Origin: an uncultured Opitutaceae bacterium
Lineage (GTDB): Bacteria; Verrucomicrobiota; Verrucomicrobiia; Opitutales; Opitutaceae
Reading direction: 5' to 3'
Length of the DNA stretch: 45,738 nucleotides
Assembly (NCBI GenBank): GCA_903862595.1
Contig: CAIOYO010000239.1
Span: forward strand, 1 to 45,738
Part shown: positions 38,801 to 45,738 of the stretch, piece by piece
Position numbering within the stretch: the first letter of the stretch is position 1
Layout: each line of letters begins with the position of its first letter
Notes under the pieces: generated by a model
Told to the model about the DNA's origin: nothing
Databases searched by the model: none
The model's input: the letters and a program-made list of their open reading frames with translations, nothing else
Translations under genes and position numbers: made by a program

Positions 38801-38997
38801 CGATCGACACCCTCGGCTATGCGCCGTTTTCATTGGAGTTCGCGCTTGAGGGTACGCCCAACGGGTTGGACGCCTCGAAGATGATCGCGGCGGTGGCGGA
38901 CCGCGTGCTCGGAGTTTCCCTGACGGCGGCGGACGTGCAGCGCCTGAGGGCGGGCGATCCGGCCGTGCTGCTCTCGCTCGTGGCTCAGCTCAAGTAG
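35842..38997 (+). CDS. Large AsmA/TamB-like envelope protein
   Basis: This 1051-residue protein has one N-terminal membrane helix (about 20-41, VAVVVLAATLVLLGGVVLLAL) and then a long run of short amphipathic beta-strands with almost no Cys; repeated patterns of V-x-L-x-G and R-V-E-L-x-L occur throughout. The opening LGVSVGRVELGLSRSVIRDLTF and the closing LEGTPNGLDASKMIAAVADRVLG are typical of AsmA/YdbH/TamB-like proteins, which bridge the periplasm in lipid transport. The start is a GTG, 14 bases after the TolC gene, so it may be the last gene of the efflux operon. A lipid-transfer or assembly role is inferred from architecture only. Confidence 0.75.
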   Translation: MADRPPETNVTVNPPLARRLRVAVVVLAATLVLLGGVVLLALTPAVQTALVQRILRDRPNLGVSVGRVELGLSRSVIRDLTFASSGVRLVAPRVEAEVALLPALFGAIRIQRLEAKEWVVELVGPTVTAAAALPVPAPVRRSRAGFGGLAVLGAPAGGGQGVGSAPDTVLGLLDQVALPENFELDQVLLQGTVRGVLAGEQRGSVAVQLKGGGLKAGAVGVLDLTADGAREGSPDRLQATTRVEVAVGPGSRLDAVRTNGTLSVQVAGLPAGASVAVESAVERALGATAGESYLLIVRREGVRWLDGQAERSGATGAIRGTLKIAFSDRDIAPVLPGRPLPEFSLQVENVFTAGRAFEAVEVAGKIAVEAARWERLSPELGALGAVRLTSDFGLAREGDRIRVGSLRAEAVEKAPVLGIELRQPFIWNPVSGEVEVADPAADLLTVRLRGLPLPALQAAWPDGRIEGGIVTGGWSLRASSGGIAVRSTEPMAVSRFSVRQGKSEMLRDVQLEVRPSADFTPRGWQGEAAELVVRGGNVVLARGAIRAGRSVGSDQAIKLTGALDLDLPGMLAQPLVNAAGRLQSGLLRVSGSASLGEVQQVAVDLQATRLVDSAGGALPDVAVEIRGDRAASGALTVRIPVRLEASGRVSDVVLAGQLAPESAGWRVDGQITGARVFVADARILAAPWAAAPASPAGAPGSKSPAPAWAGLSGKVALALGEVVYSPELIAREISGTVALDQMGVVLETLKAILATGGRVEASGKLSYSSTTAATAYALEGNVTALELDSGPALKAFLPSSGPSAIEGRFDLRSRVSGGAASLGDLAGQLQGDLRMVSRGGVIRPLPPSYLSAVTTAREQLQRRGEQAGTLGALAGALGARLPSSLGGVASKTQQLTTRLADLETVLRLFGEIRFDQLTLDVGVSPNLSASLRDLTITSPELRFVGQGSLLAAPGQPFWRRPLSVSMTGGARGRSADALRRVNLLGNTIDTLGYAPFSLEFALEGTPNGLDASKMIAAVADRVLGVSLTAADVQRLRAGDPAVLLSLVAQLK

Positions 38998-39005
38998 CGG
39001 GCGAG

Positions 39006-39039
39006 GCGTTTCCCCGCTTGCGTCGCGGGAAGGAAACGC
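39006..39039 (+). repeat. Strong hairpin between the AsmA-like gene and potC
   Basis: GCGTTTCC (39006-39013) plus CCGC pairs with GCGG plus GGAAACGC (39032-39039), 12 pairs in all with a 7-base loop and a 3-base bulge. It ends 16 bases before the potC ATG. No T-tract follows, so it may terminate the efflux operon weakly or act as a leader structure of the pot genes. Confidence 0.55.
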
Positions 39040-39055
39040 GAGAAAGGGTTGTCGC

Positions 39056-39886
39056 ATGCGGCCGCCGCCTCTACTGCCCTCGTTTTGGGATCGCTGGTCG
39101 GGCCTGCGCCTGCTGGATGCGGGCCTCGGAATCTGGACCGGGTTGGTGTTTCTGTTTCTTTACCTGCCGATTCTCGTTCTGGTGGTGTATTCCTTCAACG
39201 ATTCGCGGTTGAACGTCGTGTGGGAGGGTTTCACCTTGGACTGGTATGGTCGGCTGTGGGACAACACCCGGATCGCGCGCGCGCTGAAGAACAGTCTGGT
39301 CGTGGCCGGCTTTACCACGGTCCTTTCCGTCGTTCTGGGAACCGTGGGTGCGTGGTTGCTGCACCGGTATCGTTACCGGTTTGGATCGACCCTTCAGACG
39401 TTGATTGCGGTTCCCATGATCATGCCGGAGATCGTGATGGGGATCAGTCTGCTGATCCTGTTCACCACTGCCGGTCTCAAGCTGGGATTCTTCACGGTCA
39501 TCGTGGCGCACACGACCTTCTGCTTTCCCTTCGTGTTGATCGCGGTGCAGGCGCGGTTGCAGGGGATGGATCCCGCGCTGGAGGAGGCCGCTCTCGATCT
39601 CGGGGCGACACCGGTCCGGGCATTTTTCTTGGTTGTCGTGCCGTACCTCCGCCCGGCGATCCTTTCCGGCGCACTCATGGCGTTTACGCTCTCGCTCGAT
39701 GAACTGATCGTGACCTTTTTCACTGCGAGCGCCCAGGTGGCGACCTTGCCGTTGCTGGTGTTCGGGATGGCTAAGGTCGGACTCAACCCGATGTTGAATG
39801 CGCTGTCCGCCCTGTTCATCGTTGCGACGGTCGCGTTCGTACTTTTTTCGGAACACTTGCGTCGGCTGGGTCGCCGCGCTCCTTAA
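39056..39886 (+). CDS. potC: Spermidine/putrescine ABC transporter permease PotC
   Basis: This 276-residue inner-membrane permease has six hydrophobic helices, starting near GLVFLFLYLPILVLVVYSF, which is typical of PotC/PotI. The cytoplasmic EAA loop that contacts the ATPase reads EEAALDLGATPVRAFFLVVVP. The length fits the family. It is the first gene of the cassette, 11 bases before potD. Polyamine specificity is inferred from the family and the PotD-like binding protein; the related agmatine genes lie about 21 kb upstream. GAAAGGG lies just before the start as a ribosome site. Confidence 0.9.
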   Translation: MRPPPLLPSFWDRWSGLRLLDAGLGIWTGLVFLFLYLPILVLVVYSFNDSRLNVVWEGFTLDWYGRLWDNTRIARALKNSLVVAGFTTVLSVVLGTVGAWLLHRYRYRFGSTLQTLIAVPMIMPEIVMGISLLILFTTAGLKLGFFTVIVAHTTFCFPFVLIAVQARLQGMDPALEEAALDLGATPVRAFFLVVVPYLRPAILSGALMAFTLSLDELIVTFFTASAQVATLPLLVFGMAKVGLNPMLNALSALFIVATVAFVLFSEHLRRLGRRAP

Positions 39887-39897
39887 CCTTTACCTCC

Positions 39898-40938
39898 ATG
39901 ATCCCCCTCCCTGGTTCCCGAGTCATCACCCTCCTCCTCGCCGTGCTGGGTCTCGCCCTGGCGCCGCTTCGTGCCGCCAACAAGGAGATCAACCTGTTCG
40001 CCTGGTCTGAGTACTTCCCGCAGTCGGTCCTCGAGGGCTTCTCGAAGGAAACCGGCATTCGCATCAACTACGAGACCTTCGCGTCGGGCGAGGAGATGCT
40101 CGCCAAGATGCTGGCCGGAGGCACCGCCTACGATCTTGTCCAGCCTCCGGACTACATCGCCGAGGCACTGATCAAGAACCGGCTCTTGGTGCCGCTCGAC
40201 TACACGAAGCTGCCCGGCGTGAAGAACATCCTGCCGGAATACCTCAACATGGCGCATGATCCGGAGCAGCGGTACACGCTGCCGTACATGGTGAGCACGG
40301 TCGGCATTGTCGTGAACACCGAGCGCGTCAAGGAGCCGATCACGGGCCTGGTCGATCTGTTCTCGCCGCGCTATGCCGGGCGGATCGTGGTCGTCGATGA
40401 TGCCCGCGAACTGGTCACCGCCGCGCTCTACGTGCTGGGATATCCGCTCAACGAGATTAATGCGAAGAACCTCGCGGAGGCCCGCCCGCTCCTCGCGCAG
40501 TGGATGAAGCGGATCAAGCTTTACGATTCCGACAGCCCGAAGACCGCGCTGCTAAACGGCGATGTCGACCTTGGCTATGTCTGGGGTGGTGAGGCGGCCC
40601 GCCTCTGGGCCGAAAACCCGAAGTTTGCTTACGTGATCCCGAAGGAAGGCGCCCATCAGTTTGTCGATGTGATGGCGATCCCGCAGGGCGCCAAGAATAT
40701 CGAGGCGGCGCACCGCTTCCTCGAATACCTGCTTCGCCCAGAGGTCAGCAAGGCGATCTCGGACGAATTCCCCTACACGAATCCAAACGGCGCGGCGCGC
40801 CAGCTCCTCACGCCGGAGCAACGGGCTAATCCCGCGAGCTACCCGCCGGGGGACCGGAAGTTCGGCACGTTCCGGCACCTCGGCGAGACTGGGGCGATGA
40901 TCGACGAGTTGATCACGGACCTGAAGAACGCCCGCTGA
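39898..40938 (+). CDS. potD: Spermidine/putrescine periplasmic binding protein PotD
   Basis: This 346-residue protein is the extracytoplasmic substrate-binding subunit. It has a signal peptide (IPLPGSRVITLLLAVLGLAL, cleavage near LRAA-NKE), then KEINLFAWSEYFPQSVLEGF, EKETG-like FSKETGIRINYETFASGEEM, the DLVQPPDYIAEALI loop and YMVSTVGIVVN. The fold is the type I/II periplasmic binding protein of the spermidine/putrescine class. No acylation Cys is seen, so it is probably soluble. It lies between potC and potB, unlike the usual potABCD order. Confidence 0.92.
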   Translation: MIPLPGSRVITLLLAVLGLALAPLRAANKEINLFAWSEYFPQSVLEGFSKETGIRINYETFASGEEMLAKMLAGGTAYDLVQPPDYIAEALIKNRLLVPLDYTKLPGVKNILPEYLNMAHDPEQRYTLPYMVSTVGIVVNTERVKEPITGLVDLFSPRYAGRIVVVDDARELVTAALYVLGYPLNEINAKNLAEARPLLAQWMKRIKLYDSDSPKTALLNGDVDLGYVWGGEAARLWAENPKFAYVIPKEGAHQFVDVMAIPQGAKNIEAAHRFLEYLLRPEVSKAISDEFPYTNPNGAARQLLTPEQRANPASYPPGDRKFGTFRHLGETGAMIDELITDLKNAR

Positions 40939-40966
40939 GCGCGTTCGCGCCCGCCCCGCCGCCTGC

Positions 40967-41845
40967 ATGCACGCCCTCGCCGACACCGCGCCAGCCCACG
41001 GCGGGCGCCGTGCCGGCGTGGTGGCTTGGCTGCTGCTGGCGCCGCTCGCGCTTTGGCTGCTGCTCTTCGTGGTCGTGCCGATGGCCGGCCTCGTGGTGTA
41101 CAGCTTCTGCCAGCGCGACGATCTGGGCCGGGTGGTCTACGACTTCAGCTGGGAGAACTACGCGCGCGTCTTCGATCCGATCTACCTCAAGATCCTCGGA
41201 CGCTCGATCGGCTACGCCGCTCTGACCACGGTTATCTGCATCGTCATCGGCTATCCGGTGGCATGGTACATCGCACGGCAGCGCTCGCCCCTGCGGGAGC
41301 GACTCCTGTTGCTGGTGATGATCCCTTTCTGGACGAGCTTCCTGATCCGGACCTACGCGTGGATCGCCATCCTCAAGAGCGAGGGACTGCTGAATGGGCT
41401 GCTGCAGTTCTCCGGGGTCGTCACGGCACCGTTGTCGCTGTTGTACACGCCGACGGCCGTGGTCATCGGTCTCGTGTACGCGTACCTGCCGTTCATGATC
41501 CTGCCGATCTACGGCAGCGCCGAGAAGCTGGATAACGCCCTCGTGGAGGCCGCCCACGATCTGGGCGCCGGACCGATCCGTGCGTTCTCCCACGTGATCA
41601 TCCCGCTGACTTGGCCGGGAATCGCGGCCGGGATCATGCTGGTGTTCGTGCCAGCAATCGGGATGTTCGCGATCACCGATCTGATGGGCGGGGCGCAGGT
41701 GCCCTTGATTGGAAACGTGATCCAGAACCAGTTCTTCCGCGCTCGCAACGCGCCGTTCGGCGCCGCGCTTGGCGTGGTGTTCACCCTCCTGTTCATCCTG
41801 ACCTACGCGCTGGCCCACCGACGGCGTCGCGCCACGACCGCGTGA
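40967..41845 (+). CDS. potB: Spermidine/putrescine ABC transporter permease PotB
   Basis: This 292-residue permease has about six helices (first: VAWLLLAPLALWLLLFVVVPMAGLVV, read in pieces). The family stretch IPFWTSFLIRTYAWIAILKSEG is diagnostic for PotB, and the EAA loop is EAAHDLGAGPIRAFSHVIIPLTWPG. It pairs with PotC to form the transmembrane channel. The gene follows potD after 28 bases and precedes potA after 27 bases, so the cassette is transcribed as one unit. Confidence 0.93.
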   Translation: MHALADTAPAHGGRRAGVVAWLLLAPLALWLLLFVVVPMAGLVVYSFCQRDDLGRVVYDFSWENYARVFDPIYLKILGRSIGYAALTTVICIVIGYPVAWYIARQRSPLRERLLLLVMIPFWTSFLIRTYAWIAILKSEGLLNGLLQFSGVVTAPLSLLYTPTAVVIGLVYAYLPFMILPIYGSAEKLDNALVEAAHDLGAGPIRAFSHVIIPLTWPGIAAGIMLVFVPAIGMFAITDLMGGAQVPLIGNVIQNQFFRARNAPFGAALGVVFTLLFILTYALAHRRRRATTA

Positions 41846-41872
41846 AGCGGCACCACTCTGCTCATCTCCGCC

Positions 41873-42955
41873 ATGCCGTCGATGATTGAAATTCGCTCCG
41901 TGACCAAGCGCTTCGGCTCCTTCACGGCGGTGAATGACGTGAGTCTCGACATCGCCGAGGGTGAATTCCTCACGCTGTTGGGGCCTTCCGGCTGCGGGAA
42001 GACCACGCTCCTGCGGATGCTCTCCGGGTTCGAGACGCCGACCAGCGGCACGCTGCGAATTGATGGCGAGGAGGTCACTCACCTCGCACCTTACCGCCGC
42101 AATGTGAATCAGGTGTTCCAGAGCTACGCGCTTTTCCCGCACCTCACCGTTGCGGACAATATCGCGTTCGGCCTCCGGATGCAGAAAGTGCCGGCCCCGG
42201 AGATCACGCGACGGGTCGACGAGGTGGTCGAGTTGGTGGCGCTCACGGGCTTCGCCTCCCGCCGACCGCACGAGCTTTCCGGGGGGCAGCGCCAGCGCGT
42301 GGCCCTCGCGCGCGCGATCGTGCCTCGCCCGAAGGTACTCCTCCTCGACGAACCTCTCTCCGCCCTCGATGCCAAGCTACGGCAGCAAATGCAGCTCGAG
42401 CTCAAGCGCCTCCAGAAACACCTCGGCATGACGTTCGTCTTCGTCACGCACGACCAGGAGGAGGCGCTGACCATGAGCGACCGGATCGCCGTCTTCAATC
42501 AGGGCCGTCTCGAGCAACTGGGCTCGGCGAGCGCGATCTACCACCAACCGAGGACCGCATTCGTGGCGGACTTCATCGGGGAGGCGAACCTGCTGACCGC
42601 GGAGGCAATCGCGCGGAGCGGTACCATGACCCGCCTTCGGGTCGAAGGCGGCCTCGAGCTCGAGATCCCGACGGACCGTTGGCCCGCGGGCGGTTCCAAA
42701 GTGGTGATTTCGCTGCGCCCGGAGAAGATCTTGGTGTCGAAACGTCCGCTGGAAGCCGAGGCGATCTTCACTGCCCGGGTGACGGATGAGCTGTTCCAAG
42801 GGGCGCTCGATCGCCTGCATCTGCAGACGGAATCGGGCACCCGCCTCACCGCACTCGTCGCCAACGAGAGCGCGCTGCGCGAGGCGATTCACGCCGGCGA
42901 TGCGGTGTGGTGCGGCGTGCACGCCGATGACATCGCCGTGGTCGGGCCGGCCTGA
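41873..42955 (+). CDS. potA: Spermidine/putrescine ABC transporter ATPase PotA
   Basis: This 360-residue cytosolic ATPase has the Walker A motif GPSGCGKTT (residues 37-45), a Q-loop NQVFQSYALFPHLTV, the ABC signature LSGGQRQRVALARAI, Walker B VLLLDEPLSALDAKLR and the switch His in FVTHDQEEALTM. A C-terminal TOBE domain (about 280-360) follows, as in PotA and other MalK-type proteins. It is the last transporter gene of the cassette; an epimerase gene follows 28 bases later. The start at MPSMIEIRSVTKRFG is ATG 41873, with ATG 41882 as an alternative. Confidence 0.95.
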   Translation: MPSMIEIRSVTKRFGSFTAVNDVSLDIAEGEFLTLLGPSGCGKTTLLRMLSGFETPTSGTLRIDGEEVTHLAPYRRNVNQVFQSYALFPHLTVADNIAFGLRMQKVPAPEITRRVDEVVELVALTGFASRRPHELSGGQRQRVALARAIVPRPKVLLLDEPLSALDAKLRQQMQLELKRLQKHLGMTFVFVTHDQEEALTMSDRIAVFNQGRLEQLGSASAIYHQPRTAFVADFIGEANLLTAEAIARSGTMTRLRVEGGLELEIPTDRWPAGGSKVVISLRPEKILVSKRPLEAEAIFTARVTDELFQGALDRLHLQTESGTRLTALVANESALREAIHAGDAVWCGVHADDIAVVGPA

Positions 42956-42983
42956 GTTCGACCGATTTATCGATTCTTTCGCG

Positions 42984-43808
42984 ATGCACATCGTTCTTAC
43001 CGGAGCAGCAGGTCGGCTTGGTCGGGAGGTGATGCGTCAGTTACTGGACGCGGGTGATCGGGTCGAAGCCTACGACGCGGTCCCTGCGTCCGCGGACACG
43101 CCCGGACCGGTCCGCGTGGAGAACCTGCTTGATCCGAGGACGGTGGACGCCACCTGGCGTGGCGCCGACGCGGTGGTGCATCTCGCGAACCACGCGACGT
43201 CGTACGGCCTCGATGGCCGGATGGTTTTCACGGAGAACGTCACCATGAACTACCACGTGCTCGAGCGGGCTCGGTTGGGTGGCGTGCCTCGGTTCATCTT
43301 TGCCAGTTCGGTGCAGGCGATGCGTGTGGAGCGATTTTCGCATGACGATCAGCCGAGCCAAGTCCGGGAGTTGCCGTTGAGCGGCGCCTTGCCCGCGACG
43401 CCAACCAACCCGTATGCGCTCTCCAAGGCACTGGGCGAGGAACAACTCCGTTACTTCGTCGGCTGCCATGGCATCACGGGCATCGCGTTTCGCTTTCCTG
43501 CGTTGTTCCCGCAACCGCGCCCGCGCGGCATCACCGAGGTAGTGCCGCAGGTGCCGCTGGACGAGGCCTTCGCGTGGTTGACCTATGCTGATGCCGCCCG
43601 CGCGGTCGGTCAGGCGCTGCGGCGTCCGTTGACGGGCTATCGCTGCTACTTGCCTGCCAGCGCTCGACCGTGGCTCGACTGGCCGCTGGAGCGGATCCGG
43701 GAGCGTTACTTCCCGAACGTACCGGTCGCGGGCGACGGTCCGCTCCGCGCTTTGGTTGATCTGAGCCAGCTGGCCGAGGAGCTGGATTGGCGACCGCAGG
43801 ATGACTGA
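42984..43808 (+). CDS. NAD-dependent epimerase/dehydratase family protein
   Basis: This 274-residue extended short-chain dehydrogenase has the NAD-binding glycine motif TGAAGRLG (G7, G10, G13), VHLANHAT at the strand-4 loop, FIFASSVQAM, and the catalytic Y144-x-x-x-K148 in NPYALSKALGEE. The C-terminal substrate part is short. The substrate is likely a sugar or sugar nucleotide but cannot be named. The open frame extends upstream into potA, but ATG 42984 starts at the glycine motif. It may be read with the pot genes, although no functional link is evident. It is convergent with the dehydrogenase gene. Confidence 0.85.
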   Translation: MHIVLTGAAGRLGREVMRQLLDAGDRVEAYDAVPASADTPGPVRVENLLDPRTVDATWRGADAVVHLANHATSYGLDGRMVFTENVTMNYHVLERARLGGVPRFIFASSVQAMRVERFSHDDQPSQVRELPLSGALPATPTNPYALSKALGEEQLRYFVGCHGITGIAFRFPALFPQPRPRGITEVVPQVPLDEAFAWLTYADAARAVGQALRRPLTGYRCYLPASARPWLDWPLERIRERYFPNVPVAGDGPLRALVDLSQLAEELDWRPQDD

Positions 43809-43831
43809 GGCCGGACGCGCGACTGGCGCGA

Positions 43832-44803
43832 TCAGTTGACGCGATTCCAGACCGGCTGGCCGAGCAGCGCGGCGCGTGCGATCCGCGCGGAGGTCGTTCG
43901 CATCTCGATCATGCCCTCCGGACTGCAGAACGCGGCGTGGCAAGTGACGATCAGGTTCGGCGTCGCGGCTTCCGCCGCCGACCGGAGCGGTTCGTCCTGG
44001 ACGACATCGAGACCCGCGCCGGCGAGACGGCCTTCGCGGAGAGCGCGGAAAAGCGGCTCCTTCTGCACGAGGTCCCCGCGGGCGGTGTTCACGAGGAACG
44101 ACGTCGGCCGCAGCCGCGCGAGTTCAGCGTCTCCGATCATCCCGCGCGTGGCGGGTGCCGAGGGGCAGTGGAGCGAGAGCACGTCCGTTTTTTCCAGCAA
44201 CTCCTCGAGCGAGGTTGCGCGCTGGATCCCGAGCGCCTTGTGCGCGCCGTTCGCGAGAAACGGATCGTGGAAGATGACACGGAAGCCGAGCGCCTTGGCG
44301 CGCAGGGCGGTGGCCGTGCCGATGCGTCCGAGGCCGATCAGTCCGAAGGTGAGCGAGCTCAGGCGGCGCAACTTCGGCGCGACTTCGATCCGCCAGCCCA
44401 GTCGCTTGGCCTCCGCGTCCAGCGGGAAAAGCTGGCGGCAGAGGGCCAGCGTGAGCGCGATCGTGTGGTCAGCGACTTCCTCGGTGCCGTAGTCCGGCAC
44501 GTTGCACACCGGGATGCCGCGGCGGGCGGCCGCTCCGGTGTCAACGCTGTCGTAGCCCACGCCGTTGCGGATGAGCACCCGGCAGTTTGCGAGCGAAGCG
44601 ATGACCTCAGCGGTGCAGGCGACATTGTGCCAGAGGATGAGCGCTTCGGCGGCCCGTACCTCCGCCGGCAGCGGAGCGTTGAAATCGAGCCGGAAGGTCC
44701 GAACCTCGGCGACCGCACTGAGTTCCGCGGTTTCAATCAGCGCCGCATCCTCGCTGAAGGTGAATTCGCGCGGGCAGAGAATGGCGACGAGCGGACGCGA
44801 CAT
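43832..44803 (-). CDS. D-isomer-specific 2-hydroxyacid dehydrogenase
   Basis: This 323-residue NAD(P)-dependent enzyme reduces a 2-oxoacid or oxidises a D-2-hydroxyacid. The Rossmann signature GLGRIG is at 157-162, and the catalytic trio is R242 (NTARGDLV), E271 (QDEP) and H289 (TCHAAF). The NVPDYGTEEVADHTIALTLAL stretch resembles the C-terminal-binding-protein/phosphoglycerate dehydrogenase group. The substrate is not clear. It is the last gene of a minus-strand group, 13 bases after the mutarotase-fold gene. Confidence 0.9.
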   Translation of the reverse strand: MSRPLVAILCPREFTFSEDAALIETAELSAVAEVRTFRLDFNAPLPAEVRAAEALILWHNVACTAEVIASLANCRVLIRNGVGYDSVDTGAAARRGIPVCNVPDYGTEEVADHTIALTLALCRQLFPLDAEAKRLGWRIEVAPKLRRLSSLTFGLIGLGRIGTATALRAKALGFRVIFHDPFLANGAHKALGIQRATSLEELLEKTDVLSLHCPSAPATRGMIGDAELARLRPTSFLVNTARGDLVQKEPLFRALREGRLAGAGLDVVQDEPLRSAAEAATPNLIVTCHAAFCSPEGMIEMRTTSARIARAALLGQPVWNRVN

Positions 44804-44816
44804 GGAAGGGTTGGGT

Positions 44817-45671
44817 TCAGGTGGAGCGGGCCGGGCCGAATGCCGTGCTTACCGACCACTCCTTGGTTTCCCCGGTGGTGAGCACGGCGGCGAGGTATGG
44901 TTCGATCGAGAAGGTGTTCCCGTTGCCCCAGATCACGCATTCCGACGGCGCATAGCTGGTCACGAAATCGACGTACTGGAGCCGCGGATGGCTCAGGCGC
45001 GCGCGAACCGGTACCCCCGGGGGCAGGAGCAGAAAGTCCATGTGCCCGTCCCTTTCGCCATCGAACCGCTTGCGGGACGCCAGGCGTCGGCCCTCCAGTG
45101 AGAAACCCGGATTTTCAGCCAGTCGGCAAGCGGGCGGAACTTCCGCCTCGATGAGTCGATCGGTCAACGCAAAGAAGGGGTGGGGGAACCACTCGAGCGA
45201 GAGGGGCTGCGCTGCGCGGTGGGTAAGGCGGGACACGGAGTGTAGGGTCCGGCCCGTCAGTCGGATTTCCCGTACCAGCGTAGTGTCGTAGCCGAGCGTG
45301 CGCTGGTCGGTGCGGTAAGTGACGGCGTCCGCCGTGCGATCCACGGTCCACGAGCAAGGCTCGACCACCACCGGCTCTCCTTTCTCATCCAGCCCAAGGC
45401 GGCCACCGCCGAGATGCACGCCTTCGCGTCCGTTCCACGTGAGCGCTTCTCCGCTGCGTCGGCGAAATCGGAATGACTCCGGCAGGCCCTGTCCATTGAA
45501 GGGTCGCGGGGTGGGATGAGGCCACTCGGGGCCGGTGACGAGAGGGTGGCCCGTGGCATCGAAGACCTGCCAGATGTAACCACCCCAGCAGTAGCGGCTG
45601 CCGAGGCGTTCGCGGTCAGCGACCGGGTCGAGCAGCTGAACTGAGAGCTCGGCGTTGGCGAGGGTGATCAC
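44817..45671 (-). CDS. Galactose-mutarotase-fold (aldose epimerase-like) protein
   Basis: This 284-residue protein begins MITLANAELSVQLLDP (GTG start) and consists of beta-strands, as in the galactose mutarotase superfamily. Visible landmarks: GGYIWQVFDATGHPL early, EWFPHPFFALTD in the middle and CVIWGNGNTFSIEPYLAAVL near the end, with conserved His and Glu candidates for the active site. No exact subfamily is recognised. The start lies 4 bases after the stop of the upstream gene, so they are probably one operon. A role in sugar handling is inferred from the fold. Confidence 0.75.
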   Translation of the reverse strand: MITLANAELSVQLLDPVADRERLGSRYCWGGYIWQVFDATGHPLVTGPEWPHPTPRPFNGQGLPESFRFRRRSGEALTWNGREGVHLGGGRLGLDEKGEPVVVEPCSWTVDRTADAVTYRTDQRTLGYDTTLVREIRLTGRTLHSVSRLTHRAAQPLSLEWFPHPFFALTDRLIEAEVPPACRLAENPGFSLEGRRLASRKRFDGERDGHMDFLLLPPGVPVRARLSHPRLQYVDFVTSYAPSECVIWGNGNTFSIEPYLAAVLTTGETKEWSVSTAFGPARST

Positions 45672-45675
45672 GGGA

Positions 45676-45738
45676 TCAGCGCAGGCGAATGACGCGCAGG
45701 CCGGTGCTGCGACCGGCGACCGTGAGCTGAAAGCGTCC
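45676..45738 (-). CDS. C-terminal end of an upstream gene, cut by window edge
   Basis: On the minus strand the last 63 bases read GRFQLTVAGRSTGLRVIRLR and then TGA, 4 bases before the start of the mutarotase-fold gene. The tight spacing and codon use fit a real gene end. Twenty residues are too few to name it. Confidence 0.6.
   Translation of the reverse strand, partial: GRFQLTVAGRSTGLRVIRLR

Overview
The window is a GC-rich bacterial chromosome segment with dense, mostly housekeeping gene content. Several things point to Verrucomicrobiota, most likely an Opitutales/Opitutaceae-type organism. There is a pilus/secretin operon whose order and protein types resemble, from memory, the Amuc_1098-1102 locus of Akkermansia. 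There is also a six-domain S1 protein, a pdhA-pdhB-pdhC set of the alpha/beta E1 type, and an rpsP-trmD-rplS cluster without rimM. The phylum call is inference; no rRNA gene is present. I see no tRNA, rRNA, CRISPR array, insertion sequence, phage gene or toxin-antitoxin pair.

Layout. Positions 1-3209 (+) hold the end of a DUF58 protein gene and a TgpA-like membrane transglutaminase. Positions 3245-7303 (-) hold Nudix hydrolase, pdhA, pdhB and pdhC, read right to left. Positions 7424-12913 (+) hold the pilus-type operon: a PilM-PilN fusion, an Amuc_1100-like PilO-type protein, a small bitopic protein and a secretin. It is followed by a stand-alone 5'-3' exonuclease of the Pol I N-domain type. 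An orphan OmpR-type regulator (-) is divergent from hisG-aguB-aguA-lipoprotein (+, 14832-18170), then rpsA (+). A sigma-70 factor and trpE lie on (-), and glgC on (+) is divergent from trpE. ychF (-) is divergent from rpsP-trmD-rplS (+), followed by tkt (+). Positions 29627-38997 (+) hold a MarR regulator, a tripartite RND efflux pump and a very large AsmA/TamB-like protein. Positions 39056-42955 (+) hold a polyamine-type ABC transporter in the order potC-potD-potB-potA, then a short-chain epimerase/dehydratase. On (-), 43832-45738 hold a D-2-hydroxyacid dehydrogenase, a mutarotase-fold protein and the last 20 codons of an upstream gene.

Functional links. aguA and aguB convert agmatine to putrescine, and the pot cassette imports putrescine/spermidine, so both polyamine synthesis and uptake are encoded here. 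The MarR regulator sits at the head of the efflux operon and has an inverted repeat just upstream, which suggests autoregulation and drug-responsive control. In the pilus operon the cistrons overlap by 4 bases, so its products are probably made in matched amounts for one envelope-spanning machine. Its ATPases, prepilin peptidase and pilins are not in the window.

The most interesting signals are the verrucomicrobial pilus-like operon with its PilM-PilN fusion, an intrinsic terminator whose U-tract ends 4 bases before the trmD start codon, competing hairpins in the rpsA leader, and the AsmA-like giant attached to the efflux operon. No clearly new defence or mobile system was found.
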